Position numbers and translations under genes: made by a program. Below the pieces are notes generated by a model. It saw only the letters and a list, made by a program, of their open reading frames with translations. It searched no databases and had not been told where the DNA came from. DNA of 64,000 nt from Melampsora larici-populina 98AG31 (lineage: Eukaryota > Basidiomycota > Pucciniomycetes > Pucciniales > Melampsoraceae), in NCBI RefSeq assembly GCF_000204055.1, contig NW_006768802.1, forward strand, positions 93,318-157,317. The letters are read 5' to 3'. Positions 61,094 to 64,000 of the stretch are shown piece by piece. How positions within the stretch are numbered: the first letter of the stretch is position 1; each line of letters opens with the position of its first letter.

Positions 61094-62090
61094 TGTCTTT
61101 TTCTATTGGAAAGGTTGAACTTGTGGTCCTTGACAATGATATCAAAGTGAAAGTCCCACTGACCACTGTTTTCTTTTTAGTACATACTCTTTATATCCAT
61201 TGTGTTGTGTACATAACCGTTCAAAATGAATATCGTCTTTATGGTGCCTTGCTTATTTGGTCCTCTGATTTAACTGTAAAATGAAATGGAATCTTTCAGA
61301 TTTGAATCCAAAGTAAAATCAGCTTGTGTTGCTCAAACAAAAGGTGATATTCATGATAACAATACGTGATTGCAACCTGCAAGATTCCGCTCTGGTCTTA
61401 CACATTGAATTGTTACGCCCCAGTGAAAGTTAACTGAGAAGAATCAACCAAAGAACATTTCAAGAATGTTATCTTGTGCAAAATGCATACTGACTTTCTT
61501 TCAATCTTTTGCACAGTAAAAATACAAGTGGACATGACTTAAATGTTCTGATGTTCAGTACCATTTTTTTCTCTTCCGTACATAGTCATACGTTAGCTGA
61601 CAGTTGAGTTTTTCAAGGTGGACTTCAAGTCAAGACTGCGTTCATCATCACACTTCATTGAAGGATGGTTGATCAATTGTATTCCTCAAAGAGTCAACAT
61701 AGCAACACACTGAATTGTGCTACATGTGTTGATGAGCTGCGTGTGAATTACATACTACATATGTATGTATGTCTGTACATATGTTGAGTGAGTGTCAGCA
61801 TACATTTTGGTGTATATATTCAGATCAGATTGATTAAATCCATTGACTTGCTTTACCATTTCGATTTCCTATTCACTAACCATGATCTTGCGAATTCGAT
61901 TAACAAACTCGATTTAGATTATATCCTATCACTCAACGATCCACTTCATCCACTTCTCTTACTCGCCTTGAACTCGAGATCCCGTCTTCATTGCTCGAGA
62001 TACATATATTCAACCATCGGTCATCACACTCAATCTCGTTATCCCGGATTCGGACATTCAATCATTTGTTTATCCAAGAATCTTTCTGAA
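61094..62090. other. Intergenic between the two regulators
   Basis: About 1 kb with no gene. A short alternating tatgtatgtatg stretch lies near 61759, and the promoter of the second regulator presumably lies within the last few hundred bases. Confidence 0.35.
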
Positions 62091-64000
62091 ATGTCAGAGG
62101 CACATCGAGATGAACAGCCTTCTAAGCGAACCAATCATCGCGCCTGTGATGCTTGTCGGAAGATGAAGGTTACATATATCCTCTCAACCCATCTGCGCTG
62201 TTTTACTCTGATAAGCTCATATGATTCACTTTGCGTCATACTCAACATAGATCAAATGTATCTTGTCTGGTTCTGCACCATGCGCCAGCTGCAAAAATTC
62301 CTCTCGTCCTTGTACCTTTGACTACACCGGCGTGAAGCGCGAAAGGCCTCCTAGCAAGCAGTCGGTACCCTTTCAGCTTCCGAACTGAGCGGAACTTTGT
62401 ACACAGCGAGTTGAGATCAAAGATTCTGATACCGGACAAACCCTATCAATTACAGTGATCTTGAACAACTCAATGCAAGGATCAGAGTATTGGAATACGC
62501 TCTTCACAAACTAGCTCCTGATATCGATTTAAGTTCGCTACCACGTACCGCCGATCAAGCTCGTACCATGGTCAACTCAAGCCGGTTTAACAAACCCGAG
62601 ATGAACGTGAAATGCAGCCCGAAGGAGCCTATCCAATCTCAATCTATACTCGACTGTTTAACCAGTATGGAAGAGATGGTACAATCCATGGCTCAACTCC
62701 AATTACCTGCTGGGTCTTATCTTGATCAGATTGGGTCCAAAGGCAGCTCGTTGCCCGAGGGCTGGGAAGCCATCGACGATCCTGGTGAACCTAATCATGC
62801 AAATCTCATTTCCAATCCGGAGCGCCCAATCAGCGAGCGCTGGGTGGAATGTTTGCACTTTCGTAACTTGGCAGATGAACAATACTACCCACCGCCTGAT
62901 CTTGCTGAATCGCTCATTGAGCTTTATTTTCAAAAGATCCATCCTCATGAATACATCCTACACCGGGGAGAATTCATGCGGCACTATAAGAGTGGGCGAG
63001 CTCAGCTGGATTGCTCTTTTCGAGCGCTCTGTTATGCTATCTTCGCTTCTGCGTCGCGTTTTTCATCCGACTTCCGAGTAGCGCCTCCCAAGGAAGGAGC
63101 TCTTGTTGATCGACAAGCAGCTGGAGCACTTTATGGCGCGGCTGTCATTCCCCTCATAACTCCCTTGACTTTACCCTGTACCCTGTTCGATTTACAGACT
63201 ATGTCGGTGTTGTCATATTTTCTTGTTGGCGCCTGTAGCCCAATGACGGCTTGGTTCATTTTAGGAACGTTCCTGAGAAGAGGCATGTTGACTCCCTTCA
63301 ACTGTTCTTTCACGACACTAGTCTTTTAATATCTTGCTGGTTGACTGACTGGCTTTGGTATAGCTCTCGGTGAAGGCGTCCACACCGCAGGTACCCCGCG
63401 ATGGGAGACTGCATTTTTGAAAGATCAACTCCGCAAACGTGCTTTCTGGTGTCTTTTCTTCCGCGAGGCACAACTTTCTGTAGCGCTTGGTCGACTCTCT
63501 ACCATGAGAAACTCTAGCGTGACTATCAGTATGTCTTCGAGTCCTTTACGTTTGGGATGGCTTTCTTTTGATCAGTGATAACTGAGCAAGTCTTTCTGTA
63601 TCAAAATGTTTCGATCATTAGCTAATCCTCTCATAATCGACGACGAGCGCCTAACTCAGTTCTGCGAGGAACATAGTGGCAAAGAATTTGGCTTTATCCA
63701 GCAGGTTGCTTTAAAACAACAAACTCTCTATCTCACAACTCCTGCTTTGGAGGCCAACCATGCTCTCTATAATCTTAATACACTCTTCGGTCGTCAGTTT
63801 AAAAAACTTTGGTCCCTCAAAACCGTACCTGGAGATAAGTCAAGGGACTGGGACCGAACTCGTATAAACGAGATCGCCGAGTCTATCGACACATACATCC
63901 GGTGCGGGACACCGGATGGGGCTAGATGGAATCCAGAATTTCATGATGAAGTAGATCTTCTCAACGTTGCCAGATTTCAATGGTCAGTACTTGTATTGAT
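62091..64000 (+). CDS. Zn2Cys6 fungal transcription factor, copy 2 (partial at window end)
   Basis: Exons 62091-62168, 62251-62360, 62456-63282, 63364-63528 and 63622 to about 63981. The zinc cluster CDACRKMKIKCILSGSAPCA / SCKNSSRPC aligns with copy 1, the intron lies at the same place, and KRERPP follows in both. A coiled coil (DLEQLNARIRVLEYALHKL) and the middle homology domain (PPPDLAESLIELYFQKIHP, DQLRKRAFW) match the upstream gene throughout. The third intron has a GC donor (aggcatgt) instead of GT; both introns in this position have the same phase, which supports it. The cag before exon 3 (62455) is chosen because earlier ones meet a TGA. It is cut by the window end, so length is unknown. 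Confidence 0.85.

Overview
The window looks like TE-rich chromosomal DNA of a basidiomycete, most probably a rust fungus (Pucciniales). This is an inference from three things: short GT-AG introns in almost every gene, fungal-only families (bifunctional Arg5,6, Ase1, PDR-type ABC transporter, Zn2Cys6 regulators), and nested hAT, CACTA-like, copia, DIRS-like and LINE elements. No database search was possible. Exon models were built by hand from splice motifs and reading phase.

Layout. 1-12 kb: a MITE-like element (306-704), a degenerate hAT transposon with a near-perfect 8-bp target duplication (2247-5523), a 5'-truncated LINE with poly(A) tail (to 6911), a five-exon Ser/Tyr-rich gene (8422-9571) and a four-exon RNase P subunit gene of the Rpr2/Rpp21 family (10857-11718, minus). 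12-22 kb: a broken LINE ORF1, then a second hAT copy split in two by an apparently intact tyrosine-recombinase (DIRS-like) retroelement (about 14503-20925). Its Gag, RT/RNase H and recombinase reading frames all appear to be joined or extended by introns. 22.6-33.9 kb: a PDR ABC-transporter pseudogene. It carries a 2.64-kb element with CACTA-like ends that holds an intron-bearing, stop-free fragment of the PI 4-kinase gene STT4, plus an AT-rich 1.8-kb insert and a 265-bp MITE.

34.7-48.5 kb is the gene-rich part: a small secreted cysteine-rich protein (34711-35092), ASE1 (36331-39251), the ARG5,6 arginine biosynthesis gene (39944-43164), a second Tyr/Gly-rich gene (44543-45764) built like the one at 8.4 kb, a 1.07-kb repeat-filled TIR element, and two uncharacterised minus-strand genes (47083-48036; 48080-48531). 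48.9-55.6 kb is a decayed Ty1/copia retrotransposon (target duplication ATCTT) that contains three smaller elements, one of them a 1.12-kb foldback with CACTA-type ends. 55.6-57 kb has an assembly gap flanked by inverted repeats and an 832-bp foldback. 57.8-64 kb holds two tandem paralogous Zn2Cys6 transcription factors; the second runs off the window.

ARG5,6 (arginine), ASE1 (spindle midzone) and RPR2 (tRNA processing) are housekeeping genes with no evident functional link to each other. The mobile elements dominate the rest. The two observations most worth following are the spliced Gag-Pol organisation of the DIRS-like element and the STT4 fragment captured inside a CACTA-like element.
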